64,000 bases of DNA, from NCBI RefSeq assembly GCF_009760915.1, contig NZ_VIDQ01000001.1, positions 296,596-360,595 of the forward strand, written 5' to 3'. Source of the DNA: Azohydromonas aeria (GTDB lineage: Bacteria > Pseudomonadota > Gammaproteobacteria > Burkholderiales > Burkholderiaceae_C). Every line of letters starts with the position of its first letter. Position 1 is the first letter of the stretch. This document shows positions 49,608-59,397 of this stretch, piece by piece. Both the position numbers and the translations under genes were made by a program. The notes beneath the pieces were generated by a model, which was given only the letters and a program-made list of their open reading frames with translations, searched no databases and was not told where the DNA came from.

Positions 49608-50140
49608 TTCGGGCTTGGTGGTGTGCCCAGCGTAAAGCCGATCAAATCGCCGTTATAGCCTTGGTAAACGAGAAATGCACTCACGACCAAAGTGAGAACA
49701 TGTGGTAGTGCCACGTGTGGCATCGCCCAAGCATGAGAAAACCAAATATTCTTTTGCTTCGTTTCAATTTCGCCATCCTGCTGAGCACTGGCTTTGCCTT
49801 CGAGAATGTCTTTTGCTATGTGCCACGACCAGTCGATGCGTGGTGCGGACTGGGGGCGATTGGCTTCAAGTTCGCGCAAGAAGTTATTGAATTCGATTTG
49901 GCGCATTCGGACATAGTGCCTCATTTGGTGCCTGCGGCTGGCGTGTTCCACGACCCAAAAGGCTAAGCTGCTGATGGCTGCTATGATGAAGAATCCGTAA
50001 GCACGGTATTGAAAACCAAGGCCGAGTGCCACGAGGCTAAGTGTTACGCCCCAACTTTTGACTGTGAGCAGGCGTTGATCAGAATCGGCAATGGTTTTTA
50101 CCAGCGCAAAATACTCGTCCTTCTCGAAGTCGATAGACAT
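49604..50140 (-). CDS. Membrane protein of unknown function (178 aa)
   Basis: Residues about 30-70 form two adjacent transmembrane helices, and a third hydrophobic helix lies at about 145-165. The middle is a soluble, helical, charged stretch containing RRHQMRHYVRMRQIEFNNFLREL. I do not recognise the family. GGAG precedes the ATG at 50140 with good spacing. Its DNA is visibly lower in G+C (about half) than the surrounding genes. It heads a four-gene minus-strand cassette and is coupled to the GGCT gene. Confidence 0.7.
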   Translation of the reverse strand: MSIDFEKDEYFALVKTIADSDQRLLTVKSWGVTLSLVALGLGFQYRAYGFFIIAAISSLAFWVVEHASRRHQMRHYVRMRQIEFNNFLRELEANRPQSAPRIDWSWHIAKDILEGKASAQQDGEIETKQKNIWFSHAWAMPHVALPHVLTLVVSAFLVYQGYNGDLIGFTLGTPPSPK

Positions 50141-50339
50141 GAAAGCTCCAATCGGTTGCTGGCTGATATCGCCCCTGGCACGTTATGGTAATACGCGAAG
50201 CGCTGCATTGATTGAAATTCAGCCGTTGGCGATCCCGCGCGATCGATTTCTAGCTTGCCGCACACGACCAGGAACATAGTACGCAACTGGGCACGTCGCC
50301 TGCCGCCCTTGCTCCGCAACAACGCTAAGGAGCCCTTTC

Positions 50340-51347
<1,008 letters not shown>

Positions 51348-51357
51348 CCTGAACCCG

Positions 51358-51414
51358 CTACGCCATTTGGCGTAGGCGCGCCGGAACTACGCAAGTTGTC
51401 GTATTCCGGCGCGC
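51358..51414 (+). promoter_or_regulatory. Two consecutive hairpins between the SDR and urtA
   Basis: CTACGCC-attt-GGCGTAG at 51358-51375 is followed at once by a larger stem, 51376-51390 with 51401-51414, containing one bulge. The pair closes the SDR transcript or shapes the urtA leader. No U-tract follows, and no promoter for urtA could be assigned in the remaining 70 bases. Confidence 0.5.
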
Positions 51415-51486
51415 GGCGCTGCCTTCGACACTGCCTCCCGTTCGATCAACGGCCCACAGCAGAGGGCACCAAGAGGGGAAGCAGAC

Positions 51487-52773
51487 ATGAAGGCAAATCG
51501 TCGCGGTTTCAATCTGGCGCTGGGCGCCGTGGCCATGGGCGCGCTGGTCGCCACGGCACTGCCGGCGGCAGCTGCCGACACCATCAAGGTCGGCGTGCTG
51601 CACTCGCTCTCCGGCACCATGGCCATCTCCGAGACCGTGCTCAAGGACACCGTCCTGATGGCCATCGACGAGATCAACGCCAAGGGCGGCGTGCTGGGCA
51701 AGAAGCTGGAGCCCGTCGTCGTCGATCCCGCTTCGAACTGGCCGCTGTTCGCCGAGAAGGCGCGCCAGCTGGTGAGCCAGGACAAGGTGGCCGTGACCTT
51801 CGGCTGCTGGACCTCGGTGAGCCGCAAGTCGGTGCTGCCGGTGTACGAGGAGCTCAACGGCCTGCTGTTCTACCCCGTGCAGTACGAGGGCGAGGAGCTG
51901 AGCAAGAACGTGTTCTACACGGGTGCCGCGCCCAACCAGCAGGCCATTCCCGCCGTCGAGTACCTGATGAGCAAGGACGGCGGTAGCGCCAAGCGCTTCG
52001 TGCTGCTGGGCACCGACTACGTCTATCCGCGCACCACCAACAAGATCCTGCGCGCCTTCCTGAAGTCCAAGGGCGTGGCCGACGCGGACATCATGGAGGA
52101 GTACACCCCCTTCGGGCACTCCGACTACCAGAGCATCATCGCCAAGATCAAGAAGTTCTCCTCCGAGGGCAAGAAGACCGCGGTGGTCTCCACCATCAAC
52201 GGCGACTCCAACGTGCCCTTCTACAAGGAGCTGGGCAACCAGGGCCTGAAGGCGACGGACGTGCCGGTGGTGGCCTTCTCGGTGGGTGAGGAAGAGCTGC
52301 GCGGCGTGGACACCAAGCCGCTGGTGGGCCACCTGGCCGCCTGGAACTACTTCATGAGCCTGAAGAACCCCACCAACGACGAGTTCGTCAAGAAGTGGGC
52401 CGCCTATGCCAAGGCCAAGAACATCGCCGGCCACAAGGACAAGCCGCTGACCAACGACCCGATGGAGGCGACCTACATCGGCGTGCACATGTGGAAGCAG
52501 GCCGTCGAGAAGGCCAAGAGCACCGACACCGACAAGGTCATCGCCGCCATGGCCGGCCAGACCTTCAAGGCGCCGAGCGGCTTCGTGGCCAAGATGGACG
52601 AGAAGAACCACCACCTGCACAAGCCTGTCTTCATCGGCGAGGTGAAGGCCGACGGCCAGTTCTCGGTGGTGTGGAAGACCCCGGGCCCGATCAAGGCCCA
52701 GCCCTGGAGCCCGTACATCCCCGGCAACGACAAGAAGAAGGACGAGCCGGAGAAGGTGGCCGCGGCCAAGTAA
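51487..52773 (+). CDS. urtA: Urea ABC transporter substrate-binding protein UrtA
   Basis: This 428-residue periplasmic binding protein has a signal peptide of about 29 residues (cleaved after AAA). Typical UrtA sequence follows: IKVGVLHSLSGTMAISE, GCWTSVSRKSVLPVYEELNGLLFYPVQYEGEE and TDYVYPRTTN. The C-terminal end is Lys/Glu-rich. It captures urea for UrtBCDE. Two hairpins lie between urtA and urtB, consistent with higher urtA expression. Confidence 0.97.
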   Translation: MKANRRGFNLALGAVAMGALVATALPAAAADTIKVGVLHSLSGTMAISETVLKDTVLMAIDEINAKGGVLGKKLEPVVVDPASNWPLFAEKARQLVSQDKVAVTFGCWTSVSRKSVLPVYEELNGLLFYPVQYEGEELSKNVFYTGAAPNQQAIPAVEYLMSKDGGSAKRFVLLGTDYVYPRTTNKILRAFLKSKGVADADIMEEYTPFGHSDYQSIIAKIKKFSSEGKKTAVVSTINGDSNVPFYKELGNQGLKATDVPVVAFSVGEEELRGVDTKPLVGHLAAWNYFMSLKNPTNDEFVKKWAAYAKAKNIAGHKDKPLTNDPMEATYIGVHMWKQAVEKAKSTDTDKVIAAMAGQTFKAPSGFVAKMDEKNHHLHKPVFIGEVKADGQFSVVWKTPGPIKAQPWSPYIPGNDKKKDEPEKVAAAK

Positions 52774-52779
52774 GCCGCG

Positions 52780-52829
52780 GGGGCAGCCAGGCGGCTGCCC
52801 CATGTCACCCGGAGGCGCCTGGCGCCTCC
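52780..52829 (+). promoter_or_regulatory. Two stem-loops between urtA and urtB
   Basis: GGGGCAGCC-aggc-GGCTGCCCC at 52780-52801 and GGAGGCGCC-t-GGCGCCTCC at 52811-52829 are both perfect. They have no U-tracts. Such intercistronic structures commonly protect or attenuate message so that the binding protein is made in excess over the membrane parts. Confidence 0.6.
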
Positions 52830-52887
52830 TGCCCCTGGCCCGAGACAGCGGCCGAGGGGCCATGAACATTTCCAAGGGCGGGAGAAC

Positions 52888-54468
52888 ATGACTCCGTTAT
52901 TCAGGGGCCTCCTGGCCCTGCTCATGGCGCTGGCGGGCTGGTCGGCGCAGGCGCTGACGCCGCAGCAGGCGCGCGCCATCGCCGAGGGCGACAACGACGC
53001 GCGCGCGCAGGCGCTGGCCGAGGCCGTCGCGCAGGGCGGCGACGCCGCGCTGGCGACTTACGTGCAGGCGATGCTCGACGACGCGGTGCGCGTCACGCCG
53101 GAGCGCGTGCTGATCGTGAGGAAGGACGGCTCGGCCGTGGACGCCGCCACCGGCGCCGCCGCGACGCTGCCCGACGACGCGCAGGACGTCACCAACAACA
53201 ACCGCATGCGCCGCGAGCTGCAGGCGGCGCTGGCGGCCCTGAACCTGTTCTCGCCCGAGCGCGCCGCGCGCGCCGCCGCCATCAAGGCGCTGGCCGACGA
53301 GATGGAGGAGTTCAAGCTGCCGCTGGTCGAGAAGGCCCTGGCCGCCGAGACCGACGCCAAGCTCAAGGAGCGCCTGGGCCTGCTGCGCGCGGCGGTGCTG
53401 GTGGCCTCGCCGCAGCGCGAGCAACGCCTGGAGGCGGCGCGGCTGCTGTCCACCAGCGGCGAGCCCAGCGCGCGCGCGCTGCTGCTGCAGCGCCTGGAGG
53501 CCGAAACCGACCCCGAGCTGCGCACCGTCATCGCCGCCGGCATCCAGCAGATCGAGTCGCGCCTGGCCTGGGGCGAGCGCGCGGGCGTGCTCGTCACCGG
53601 CTTCAGCCTGGGCTCGATCCTGCTGCTGGCAGCACTCGGCCTGGCCATCACCTACGGCCTGATGGGCGTGATCAACATGGCCCACGGCGAGCTGATCATG
53701 ATCGGCGCCTACGCCACCTACCTGGTGCAGAACGCCTTCCGCGCCTGGCTGCCGAACCTCTTCGACTACTACGTGCTGCTGGCGATTCCTGCCTCGTTCC
53801 TGGCTGCCGCGGCGGTGGGCGCGGTGCTGGAGCGCACCGTCATCCGCTGGCTCTACGGCCGGCCGCTGGAGACGCTGCTGGCCACCTGGGGCATCAGCCT
53901 GGTGCTGATGCAGTCGGTGCGGTCCCTGTTCGGCGCCCAGAACGTGCCCGTCGAGAACCCGGCCTGGCTGTCGGGCGGGCTGGAGCTGGCGAGCAACCTG
54001 ACGCTGCCCTACAACCGGCTGGCCATCATCGTGTTCGCGGGCCTGGTGCTCGCCGGGGTGGCGCTGCTGATCTCGAAGACGCGGCTGGGCCTGTTCGTGC
54101 GCGGCGTCACGCAGAACCGGCGCATGGCGGCCTGCGTGGGCATCCACACCGCGCGCATCGACACCTGGGCCTTCGCGCTGGGCGCGGGCCTGGCGGGGCT
54201 GGCCGGTTGCGCGCTCAGCCAGGTCGGCAACGTCGGCCCGGACCTGGGCCAGAGCTACATCGTGGACAGCTTCATGGTCGTGGTGCTGGGCGGCGTGGGC
54301 CAGCTCGCGGGCACCGTCTGGGCCGCGCTGGGGCTGGGGCTGCTCAACAAGTTGCTTGAAGGCTGGGCCGGTGCGGTGCTGGCCAAGATCATGGTGCTGG
54401 TGTTCATCGTGGTGTTCATCCAGAAGCGGCCGCAGGGCTTGTTCGCACTCAAGGGGAGAGAGGCATGA
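52888..54468 (+). CDS. urtB: Urea ABC transporter permease UrtB
   Basis: This 526-residue permease has an N-terminal signal-like segment and a helical periplasmic domain of about 200 residues (repeats of AARAAAIKALADEMEEF type), as in the long UrtB form. The LivH-like membrane domain starts near residue 230, with GLMGVINMAHGELIMIGAYATYLVQ. It forms the channel with UrtC. Overlaps urtC by ATGA. Confidence 0.95.
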   Translation: MTPLFRGLLALLMALAGWSAQALTPQQARAIAEGDNDARAQALAEAVAQGGDAALATYVQAMLDDAVRVTPERVLIVRKDGSAVDAATGAAATLPDDAQDVTNNNRMRRELQAALAALNLFSPERAARAAAIKALADEMEEFKLPLVEKALAAETDAKLKERLGLLRAAVLVASPQREQRLEAARLLSTSGEPSARALLLQRLEAETDPELRTVIAAGIQQIESRLAWGERAGVLVTGFSLGSILLLAALGLAITYGLMGVINMAHGELIMIGAYATYLVQNAFRAWLPNLFDYYVLLAIPASFLAAAAVGAVLERTVIRWLYGRPLETLLATWGISLVLMQSVRSLFGAQNVPVENPAWLSGGLELASNLTLPYNRLAIIVFAGLVLAGVALLISKTRLGLFVRGVTQNRRMAACVGIHTARIDTWAFALGAGLAGLAGCALSQVGNVGPDLGQSYIVDSFMVVVLGGVGQLAGTVWAALGLGLLNKLLEGWAGAVLAKIMVLVFIVVFIQKRPQGLFALKGREA

Positions 54469-55598
54469 GCGCCGTACTTCATGGGCCGGTGGGCCTGACG
54501 CCGCGGCGCGGCCTGCTGCTGGGCACGCGCGGCTGGGCCGGCGTGGGCGCGGCGCTGATGGCGGTGCTGGTGATCGTGCCGTCGCTGAACCTGATGCTGC
54601 CGGCGGCGCACCCGCTGCACCTGCCCGACCACATGGTGGCGCTGGTGGGCAAGATCATGTGCTACGCCATCTGCGCGCTGGCCATGGACCTGATCTGGGG
54701 CTACACCGGCATCCTGTCGCTGGGCCACGGCCTGTTCTTCGCGCTGGGCGGCTACGGCATGGGCATGTACCTCATGCGCCAGATCGGCACCGACGGCAAC
54801 TACAAGAGCGAGCTGCCCGACTTCATGGTGTTCCTGGACTGGAAGGAGCTGCCCTGGCACTGGGCCTGGAGCGACTCGCTGGTGCTGCAGCTGGTGCTGG
54901 TGCTTGCGGTGCCGGGGCTGCTGGCCTGGGTGTTCGGCTACTTCGCCTTCCGCTCGCGCATCAAGGGCGTGTACTTCTCGATCATCACGCAGGCGCTGAC
55001 CTACGCGGCGATGCTGCTGTTCTTCCGCAACGAGACCGGTTTCGGGGGCAACAACGGCTTCACCGACTTCAAGCGGATTCTCGACGTGCCGCTGGCGCAG
55101 CCTTCGACGCGCATGGTGCTGTTCGTGCTGACGGGCCTGACGCTCATCGGCTTCTTCCTGATGGCGCGCGCGCTGGTGCACAGCCGCTTCGGCCGCGTGC
55201 TGCAGGCCATCCGCGACGCCGAGACGCGCGTGCGCTTCACGGGCTATGACCCGCTGGCCTACAAGCTGGCAATCTGGACGCTCTCCGCGGTGATGTGCGC
55301 CGTGGCCGGGGCGCTGTACGTGCCGCAGGTGGGCATCATCAACCCGGGCGAGATGTCGCCGGCGGCCTCCATCGAGATCGCGGTGTGGGCGGCGGTGGGC
55401 GGGCGCGCGACGCTGATCGGCCCGATCGTGGGCGCCTTCTTCGTCAATGGCGCCAAGAGCTGGTTCACGCAGGCCTTCCCCGAGTACTGGCTGTACTTCC
55501 TGGGCATGCTGTTCATCGCGGTGACGCTGTTCATGCCGCAGGGCATCGTCGGCCTGGTGCGCCGCTTCACCGGCGCGAAGAAGGAGGAGCGCGCATGA
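54465..55598 (+). CDS. urtC: Urea ABC transporter permease UrtC
   Basis: This 377-residue LivM-like permease has MDLIWGYTGILSLGHGLFFALGGYGMGMYLM and GGNNGFTDF with about ten helices. It overlaps urtB and urtD (ATGA at 55595), so the permease and ATPase genes are translationally linked. Confidence 0.95.
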   Translation: MSAVLHGPVGLTPRRGLLLGTRGWAGVGAALMAVLVIVPSLNLMLPAAHPLHLPDHMVALVGKIMCYAICALAMDLIWGYTGILSLGHGLFFALGGYGMGMYLMRQIGTDGNYKSELPDFMVFLDWKELPWHWAWSDSLVLQLVLVLAVPGLLAWVFGYFAFRSRIKGVYFSIITQALTYAAMLLFFRNETGFGGNNGFTDFKRILDVPLAQPSTRMVLFVLTGLTLIGFFLMARALVHSRFGRVLQAIRDAETRVRFTGYDPLAYKLAIWTLSAVMCAVAGALYVPQVGIINPGEMSPAASIEIAVWAAVGGRATLIGPIVGAFFVNGAKSWFTQAFPEYWLYFLGMLFIAVTLFMPQGIVGLVRRFTGAKKEERA

Positions 55599-56476
55599 CG
55601 CCCGACCTGATGGAAGACCGCGCGCAGGCCTGGGCCGCGCATGCGCAGAAGGCCGGCGGCGGCGGCGCCGCCAAGGCCTGGGAAGGCGGCTTCGGCCGGC
55701 CGATGCAGTCCGGGGTGCCCGACTTCGCGCAGGGCGTGGCGCTGTACGTGGAGGACGTGACGGTGAGCTTCGACGGCTTCAAGGCGCTCAACGCCCTGAG
55801 CCTGTCCATCGATGCGGGCGAGCTGCGCTGCATCATCGGCCCCAACGGCGCGGGCAAGACGACCATGATGGACGTCATCACCGGCAAGACCGCGCCCGAC
55901 CAGGGCAAGGTCTTCTTCGGCTCGAACATCGACCTGCGCCGCCTGCGCGAGAACGACATCGCGCAGATCGGCATCGGGCGCAAGTTCCAGAAGCCGACCG
56001 TCTATGAAGAGCTCAGCGTGTTCGAGAACCTGGAGCTGGCGCTCAAGGCGGACCGGCGCGTGCGCGCGAGCCTGTTCTCGCGCCTCACGGGCGAGCAGCT
56101 GGACCGCATCGGCGCGATGCTGGAGCGCATCCACCTGAAGGCTTCCGCGCAGCGCCTGGCGGGGCTGCTCTCGCACGGGCAGAAGCAGTGGCTGGAGATC
56201 GGCATGCTGCTGATGCAGGACCCGAAGCTGCTGCTGCTCGACGAGCCGGTGGCGGGCATGACCGACGAGGAGACCGAGCGCACGGCGGAGCTGTTCCTGT
56301 CGCTGGCCGGGGAGCATTCGCTGATGGTGGTGGAGCACGACATGAAGTTCGTCGATCAACTGACGCAGGGGCACCGCAAGGTGACGGTGCTGCACGAGGG
56401 CCGGGTGCTGGCCGAAGGGCTGCTGTCGCAGGTGCAGAACGACGAGCGCGTGGTGGAGGTGTACCTTGGGCGCTGA
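55595..56476 (+). CDS. urtD: Urea ABC transporter ATP-binding protein UrtD
   Basis: This 293-residue ATPase has Walker A GPNGAGKTTMMD, the LivG-type GIGRKFQKPTVYEELSVFENLELAL segment, an unusual LSHGQKQWLEIGMLL signature in place of LSGGQ, and Walker B LLLLDEPVAGMT. The LSHGQ form is typical of UrtD. The first 40 or so residues are an Ala/Gly-rich extension. Confidence 0.95.
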   Translation: MTPDLMEDRAQAWAAHAQKAGGGGAAKAWEGGFGRPMQSGVPDFAQGVALYVEDVTVSFDGFKALNALSLSIDAGELRCIIGPNGAGKTTMMDVITGKTAPDQGKVFFGSNIDLRRLRENDIAQIGIGRKFQKPTVYEELSVFENLELALKADRRVRASLFSRLTGEQLDRIGAMLERIHLKASAQRLAGLLSHGQKQWLEIGMLLMQDPKLLLLDEPVAGMTDEETERTAELFLSLAGEHSLMVVEHDMKFVDQLTQGHRKVTVLHEGRVLAEGLLSQVQNDERVVEVYLGR

Positions 56477-56594
56477 TCCGGCTGTTCCGGTTGACACCAA
56501 TCCCGTCCGGGCCGATCCCGTCCAGGCGGCATCGCCTGGCCCGGGCGCGGGCCCTGCGGCGAGCGCGGCGCGAACGGAGAGGAAGCACGAGGTG

Positions 56595-57287
56595 ATGCTG
56601 CAGGTCGAGGGCCTGAACCAGTACTACGGCGGCTCGCACATCCTGCGCAACGTCGCCTTCGAGGCGCGGCGCGGCGAAGTCACGGTGATCCTGGGGCGCA
56701 ACGGCGTGGGCAAGACCACGCTGCTCAAGAGCCTCATGGGCGTGGTGCCGATCAAGGGCGGCGCGATCAAGCTGGAGGGGCAGGACGTGTCGCGCGCCGC
56801 GCCTTACGAGCGCGTGCGCGCCGGCATGGGCTACGTGCCGCAGGGGCGCGAGATCTTCGGCCGGCTCACGGTCGAGGAGAACCTGAAGATGGGGCTGGCC
56901 AAGCTGCCGGGCGGCACGCCCATTCCCGACGAGATGTTCGAGCTGTTTCCCGTGCTCAAGCAGATGCTGGGACGGCGCGGCGGCGATTTGTCCGGGGGGC
57001 AACAGCAGCAGCTCGCCATCGCGCGGGCACTGGCCGGCAAACCAAAACTGCTGATCCTGGACGAGCCGACGGAGGGCATCCAGCCCAGCATCATCAAGGA
57101 CATCGGCCGCGTGATCCGGCGCCTCGCGGAGCGCGGCGACATGGCGATCCTGCTGGTGGAGCAGTACTACGACTTCGCCGCGGAGCTGGCCGACCAGTAC
57201 CTGGTGATGGAGCGCGGCGAGGTGGTGGCGCGCGGCGCCGGGCGCGACATGGAGGCCAACGGGGTGCGGGGGCTGGTGGCGATTTGA
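56595..57287 (+). CDS. urtE: Urea ABC transporter ATP-binding protein UrtE
   Basis: This 230-residue LivF-like ATPase starts MLQVEGLNQYYGGSHILR and has Walker A GRNGVGKTTLL, the signature LSGGQQQQLAIARAL and Walker B LLILDEPTEGIQPSI. I start it at the ATG at 56595 because that is the family start and a GAGG lies upstream; an earlier frame from 56466 would add 43 Ala/Pro-rich residues and overlap urtD. Confidence 0.94.
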   Translation: MLQVEGLNQYYGGSHILRNVAFEARRGEVTVILGRNGVGKTTLLKSLMGVVPIKGGAIKLEGQDVSRAAPYERVRAGMGYVPQGREIFGRLTVEENLKMGLAKLPGGTPIPDEMFELFPVLKQMLGRRGGDLSGGQQQQLAIARALAGKPKLLILDEPTEGIQPSIIKDIGRVIRRLAERGDMAILLVEQYYDFAAELADQYLVMERGEVVARGAGRDMEANGVRGLVAI

Positions 57288-57298
57288 GCCGCCGCGTC

Positions 57299-57374
57299 TT
57301 CGCATCAACCGCTGATGCGAAAGCGGGCGGTTTTCGCATCATTTTTTGATGCGATTCGGAGTCCTCTCGCATCA
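57299..57374. repeat. Cluster of five TCGCATCA octamers after urtE
   Basis: TCGCATCA occurs three times in direct orientation (57300-57307, 57334-57341, 57367-57374) and twice inverted (57313-57320, 57347-57354). The first four form two hairpins with loops of five bases; the second loop is TTTTT. The structure lies 12 bases after the urtE stop in a convergent gap and may act as a terminator for urtE and for the opposing gene. No similar octamer cluster was noticed elsewhere in the window. Confidence 0.7.
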
Positions 57375-57410
57375 CGCGTGCAGACGTGCGCCCGGCCTGC
57401 GCCGCCCCGC

Positions 57411-59303
57411 TCACGCCGCCAGCAACTCCTCGATCCGCTCTCTTAACCCCTCCGGCGAGGCCAGCGCCTCGGCCGCCAGCGGCTCGCCCACCACCAGCTC
57501 CACGCGGTTGAACAGGCCGCGGCGCAGCGGGCGGCTCATCAGGCCCTTGCCGTCGATGCGCGAGAAGCTCGATCCCCACAGGTTGTGCAGCGCCAGCGGG
57601 ATCACGGGCACGGGGTGGGTGCGCAGGATCTTCATCACGCCGCCCTTGAAGGGCTGCAGCCGGCCGTCGCGGGTGATGGCGCCCTCGGGAAAGATGCCCA
57701 CCAGCTCGCCCTCGTCCAGCGCGCGGCAGGCTGCCTGGAAGGCGCGCTCGTAGGCCGCGGGGTCGTCCTTCTGCGGCGCGATGGGGATGGCCTTGGCCAG
57801 CCGGAACAGCCAGCCCAGCAGCGGCGTGGCGAAGATGCGGTGGTCCATGATGAAGCGGATCGGGCGCGGGCTGGCCGCGGCGATCAGCAGCGCATCGACG
57901 TAGCTGACATGGTTGCAGGCCAGCAGCGCCGCGCCCGTGGCCGGGATGCGGTCCCGCCCGTGCACCCGGAACCGGTACGCCAGGTGCGTCGCGATCCATG
58001 ACGCGAAGCGCAGCAAATACTCGGGCACGAGCAGGAAGATGTAGCTCGCCACCACCGCGTTGAGCAGGGCCACGGCCAGGAACACCTGCGGTATGTCCAG
58101 CCCGGCCTGCAGCATCAGCCCCACCAGCACGCTGCTGACGATCATGAACAGCGCGTTGAGGATGTTGTTGGCGGCGATGATGCGCGCCCGGTGCGTGGGT
58201 TGCGCGCGCATCTGGATCAGCGCGTACATGGGCACGCTGTAGAGGCCCGCCGAGAGCGCCAGCAGGGCGAGATCGGCCAGCACGCGCCAGTGCGCGGGCT
58301 GCGCCAGGAACGCGCCCACGCCCTGCAGCGCCGGCGTGGCCGGGGGCAGCGCGCGCACGGCGAAGAAGAGGTCGATGGCGAACACGCTCATGCCGATGGC
58401 GCCGCAGGGCACCAGCCCGATCTCGACCTGGTGGCGCGACAGCCGCTCGCACAGCAGCGAGCCCGCGCCGATGCCCACCGAGAACACCACCAGCAGCAGC
58501 GAGGCCACCTGCTCGTCGCCGCGCAGCACGCCCTGCGCGAAGGCCGGGAACTGGCTCAGGAACACCGCGCCGAAGAACCACATCCAGCTGATGCCCAGCA
58601 GCGAGCGGAACACCGCCAGCTGCGCATGCGCCAGGCGCAGGTTGCGCCAGGTCTCGGTGAACGGGTTCCAGTTCATGCGCAGGCCCGGGTCGCTCGCGGG
58701 CGAGGCCGGCAGCGCCTGCGCAGTCAACCGCCCGGCCAGCGCCAGCGCCACGCACCCCAGCGCCACCAGCGCCGCGCCGTGCTGCGGCAGCGCGATCAGC
58801 AGCCCGCCGGCGACGTTGCCCAGCAGGATGGCCACGAAGGTGCCCGACTCCACCAGGCCGTTGCCGCCGGTGAGCTCGTGCTGGTCCAGGTGCTGCGGCA
58901 GGTAGGCGTACTTCACGGGGCCGAACAGCGTGGACTGCAGCCCCATCAGGAACACGCAGCCCAGCAGCAGCGGCACGTGCGCGGCGAGGAAGCCCCAGGC
59001 CGCCAGCGCCATGATGGCGGCCTCCAGCGTCTTGAGGGCGCGCATGAGCGTGCGCTTGTCGAGCCGGTCGGCGATCTGCCCGCCGGTGGCCGAGAACAGC
59101 ACGAAGGGCAGGATGAACAGCGCCCCGATCACCAGCCCGGCCAGCTCCGCCGGCAGCCACGCCAGATGCAGCTGGTAGGTCACCATCACGGTGAGCGCGA
59201 ACTTGAACAGGTTGTCGTTGAACGCCCCCAGGAACTGCGTCCAGAAGAACGGGGCGAAGCGCCGCTGGCGCAGCAGGGCGAACTGGCTGTGGGAGGGCTC
59301 CAT
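57411..59303 (-). CDS. MFS transporter fused to a 1-acyl-glycerol-phosphate acyltransferase domain (LplT-PlsC type)
   Basis: This 630-residue protein combines a 12-helix major-facilitator domain (about residues 10-415, LplT-like, with FWTQFLGAFNDNLFKFAL near the start) with a PlsC-type acyltransferase (about 420-630). The acyltransferase has the catalytic CNHVSYVDALL and the FPEGAITRDG substrate motif. In E. coli lysophospholipid import (LplT) and re-acylation (Aas) are linked in a comparable way, so lysophospholipid recycling is the likely role. The ATG at 59303 places the first helix correctly. Confidence 0.88.
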   Translation of the reverse strand: MEPSHSQFALLRQRRFAPFFWTQFLGAFNDNLFKFALTVMVTYQLHLAWLPAELAGLVIGALFILPFVLFSATGGQIADRLDKRTLMRALKTLEAAIMALAAWGFLAAHVPLLLGCVFLMGLQSTLFGPVKYAYLPQHLDQHELTGGNGLVESGTFVAILLGNVAGGLLIALPQHGAALVALGCVALALAGRLTAQALPASPASDPGLRMNWNPFTETWRNLRLAHAQLAVFRSLLGISWMWFFGAVFLSQFPAFAQGVLRGDEQVASLLLVVFSVGIGAGSLLCERLSRHQVEIGLVPCGAIGMSVFAIDLFFAVRALPPATPALQGVGAFLAQPAHWRVLADLALLALSAGLYSVPMYALIQMRAQPTHRARIIAANNILNALFMIVSSVLVGLMLQAGLDIPQVFLAVALLNAVVASYIFLLVPEYLLRFASWIATHLAYRFRVHGRDRIPATGAALLACNHVSYVDALLIAAASPRPIRFIMDHRIFATPLLGWLFRLAKAIPIAPQKDDPAAYERAFQAACRALDEGELVGIFPEGAITRDGRLQPFKGGVMKILRTHPVPVIPLALHNLWGSSFSRIDGKGLMSRPLRRGLFNRVELVVGEPLAAEALASPEGLRERIEELLAA

Positions 59304-59397
59304 CGGGCGCGGCTTTCCTCGGGTGGCGACGCCCCGAGGATTACGCACGCTTACAGGGCTTGGCTATACAGGGCGGCCCGGCCCCGGCGCGACGCCG

